From assembly GCA_028704195.1 (NCBI GenBank), contig JAQVLL010000137.1, forward strand, positions 1 to 6,007: 6,007 nt of DNA, read 5' to 3'. Below are positions 4,162 through 6,007 of the stretch, piece by piece. The stretch comes from Smithellaceae bacterium. Its GTDB lineage: Bacteria > Desulfobacterota > Syntrophia > Syntrophales > Smithellaceae. The position numbers and the translations under genes are program-made. Positions within the stretch are counted from its first letter, which is position 1; each line of letters begins with the position of its first letter. The notes below the pieces were generated by a model. The model saw only the letters and a list, made by a program, of their open reading frames with translations. It was not told the origin of the DNA and searched no databases.

Positions 4162-6007
4162 ATGCCAAAACGTAAAGACATTAAAAAAGTATTGATTATC
4201 GGCTCCGGCCCGATTGTCATCGGACAGGCCTGTGAATTCGACTATTCAGGGACACAGGCCTGCAAGGCTCTGCGCAAGCTGGGTTATCAGATCATCCTGG
4301 TCAATTCCAACCCGGCAACGATTATGACTGACCCGGGCATGGCCGATGTGACGTATATTGAACCCCTCAACGCTCAAACGATCACCGAAATCATTGAAAA
4401 TGAAAAGCCGGACGCCATTTTGCCGAATCTCGGGGGACAAACCGGCCTGAACCTGACGTCGGAATTATACAAGCTCGGCGTTTTGCAGAAGCACAACGTC
4501 AAGGTGATCGGCGTACAGGTGGACGCGATCGAACGGGGCGAGGACCGGATCGCCTTTAAGGAAGCCATGAACAAGCTGGGTATTGAGATGCCTAAAAGCA
4601 AGCCGGCAACCTCGGTCGAAGAAGCAGAAAAAATCGCCGCCGAGATGGGTTATCCGGTCGTGGTCAGACCTGCCTATACCATGGGTGGCACAGGCGGAGG
4701 AATTGTATATAACCTCGAAGAACTGAAGCTGATCGCCAGCCGCGGCATCTCCGCGAGCCTCATCGGCCAGGTCCTGATTGAAGAATCCGTCATCGGCTGG
4801 GAAGAACTGGAGCTGGAAGTTGTCCGCGACGCAAAGAACAAAATGATTACGGTCTGCTTCATCGAAAATGTCGACCCGATGGGTGTCCATACCGGAGATT
4901 CTTACTGCACTGCACCGATGATTACGATTTCCGAAGATATCCAGAAACGGCTCCAGAAATACTCGTATGACATTGTGGAAGCCATCCAGGTCATCGGCGG
5001 TACAAATGTCCAGTTCGCGCATGATCCCAAAACGGACCGCATTGTCGTCATCGAGATCAACCCGCGCACATCCCGGTCATCCGCGCTGGCCTCCAAGGCA
5101 ACCGGCTTCCCGATCGCCCTGATTTCATCCATGCTGGCGACGGGAATCACGCTCGATGAGATACCCTACTGGCGTGAAGGGACACTGGATAAATATACAC
5201 CGTCCGGCGACTACATCGTGGTTAAATTCGCACGGTGGGATTTTGAAAAATTCCCCGGTTCAGCCGATAAACTGGGCACACAGATGCGAGCCGTGGGCGA
5301 AGTCATGAGCATCGGCAAGAATTATAAGGAAGCCCTGCAAAAAGCGATTCGCTCCCTGGAAAAGAAGCGCTACGGTCTGGGCTTTGCAAAGGACTTCAAC
5401 ACCCGATCGCTGGATGAACTAATGGAGATGCTTAGCGAACCGTCCAGTGAACGACAGTTTATCATGTACGAAGCGCTGCGCAAAGGTGCATCCGTGGATG
5501 CCCTTCACACAAAAACCTTCATCAAAAAATGGTTTATCGAGCAAATGAAGGAACTCGTCGAACTGGAAGAAAAAATTCTGGCCTTCAAGAACCGGGCCCT
5601 GCCGGACGATCTTTTGATCCAGGCTAAAAAAGACGGATTCGCTGACCGCTACCTGGCGCAGATTCTGGGCCATAAGGAAGAAGACATCCGCAAAAAGAGG
5701 CTGGGCGCGGGTCTACCGGAGGCATGGGATGCCGTGCCGGTCAGCGGCGTCGAGGATGCAGCATATTATTACTCGACTTACAACGCTCCGGACAAGGTCG
5801 GTGTCAGCAAAAACCGTAAGATCATGGTCCTGGGTGGAGGCCCGAACCGCATCGGCCAGGGAATTGAGTTTGACTACTGTTGCGTGCACGCGGCATTCGC
5901 CCTGCGTGACGAAGGCATTGAATCCATCATGGTCAACTGCAACCCGGAAACCGTATCGACCGACTACGACACATCCAATAAGCTGTACTTTGAACCTCTG
6001 ACAACGG
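4162..6007 (+). CDS. carB: Carbamoyl phosphate synthase large subunit (partial, C-terminus beyond window)
   Basis: CarB makes carbamoyl phosphate from bicarbonate, ATP and ammonia delivered by the CarA glutaminase, feeding arginine and pyrimidine synthesis. The window holds 615 residues of an expected 1060-1080. The carboxyphosphate half (1 to about 400) begins MPKRKDIKKVLIIGSGPIVIGQ and carries Arg129, Arg169 (RPAYTMGGTGGG) and Glu298/Asn300 in VIEINPRTSRSSALASKATG, aligning with known E. coli ATP-site residues. The oligomerisation region (about 401-553) has KKWFIEQMKELVELEEKI. The second ATP-grasp half begins at KIMVLGGGPNRIGQGIEFDYC (553-573), and the frame is still open at the right edge. 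The start is ATG at 4162, with AAAGGA at 4152-4157. Odd points: the link before the second half reads VSGVEDAAYYYSTYN (527-541), where E. coli has VDTCAAEF and about six more residues, and HTGDSYCTAPMIT (243-255) replaces HTGDSITVAPAQT. carA is not adjacent. Confidence 0.97.
   Translation, partial: MPKRKDIKKVLIIGSGPIVIGQACEFDYSGTQACKALRKLGYQIILVNSNPATIMTDPGMADVTYIEPLNAQTITEIIENEKPDAILPNLGGQTGLNLTSELYKLGVLQKHNVKVIGVQVDAIERGEDRIAFKEAMNKLGIEMPKSKPATSVEEAEKIAAEMGYPVVVRPAYTMGGTGGGIVYNLEELKLIASRGISASLIGQVLIEESVIGWEELELEVVRDAKNKMITVCFIENVDPMGVHTGDSYCTAPMITISEDIQKRLQKYSYDIVEAIQVIGGTNVQFAHDPKTDRIVVIEINPRTSRSSALASKATGFPIALISSMLATGITLDEIPYWREGTLDKYTPSGDYIVVKFARWDFEKFPGSADKLGTQMRAVGEVMSIGKNYKEALQKAIRSLEKKRYGLGFAKDFNTRSLDELMEMLSEPSSERQFIMYEALRKGASVDALHTKTFIKKWFIEQMKELVELEEKILAFKNRALPDDLLIQAKKDGFADRYLAQILGHKEEDIRKKRLGAGLPEAWDAVPVSGVEDAAYYYSTYNAPDKVGVSKNRKIMVLGGGPNRIGQGIEFDYCCVHAAFALRDEGIESIMVNCNPETVSTDYDTSNKLYFEPLTT

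Noticed and set aside
4465..5022. 185-codon open frame on the minus strand opposite carB
   Set aside because: It lies inside strongly conserved carB, its Asp/His/Phe-rich translation resembles nothing known, and it has no plausible start signal.

Overview
The window looks like an ordinary chromosomal segment of an anaerobic, probably Desulfobacterota (deltaproteobacterial) organism. This placement is inference: it rests on moderate GC, Gram-negative housekeeping genes of standard architecture, and a small Cys-rich rubredoxin-like protein of a kind I associate with anaerobes. No mobile element, CRISPR array, tRNA or rRNA is visible.

Left part (minus strand, 1-1446): xseA and the start of xseB, encoding the large and small subunits of exodeoxyribonuclease VII. 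They are transcribed leftwards, with 6 bases between the genes, and the xseB ribosome binding site lies inside the last codons of xseA. Next comes about 180 bases without a gene. This stretch contains a near-consensus sigma-70 promoter (TTGACA, 17 bases, TATACT) pointing right. Immediately downstream is the C-terminal half of a GGDEF (diguanylate cyclase) domain whose signature has decayed to DGKEF, so it is a gene remnant. It is followed by a complete FAD/NAD-dependent disulfide oxidoreductase of the dihydrolipoyl dehydrogenase type (1922-3280).

Middle (3281-3724): the oxidoreductase converges on a small minus-strand gene for a seven-cysteine rubredoxin-like protein (3390-3581). That gene is divergent from queF. 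The 143-base divergent gap is AT-rich and holds a perfect 8-bp inverted repeat and a second small hairpin.

Right part (plus strand, 3725-6007): queF (preQ0 reductase of queuosine synthesis) followed after 26 bases by carB (carbamoyl phosphate synthase large subunit). carB is cut by the window end just inside its second ATP-grasp half. The two are probably co-transcribed although their pathways are unrelated; carA is not next to carB.

The genes do not form one pathway. I found no convincing undescribed system. The points most worth a second look are the strong promoter in front of a dead GGDEF fragment, the motif substitutions in the orphan Lpd-like protein, and the Cys-rich small protein with its palindromic upstream region.
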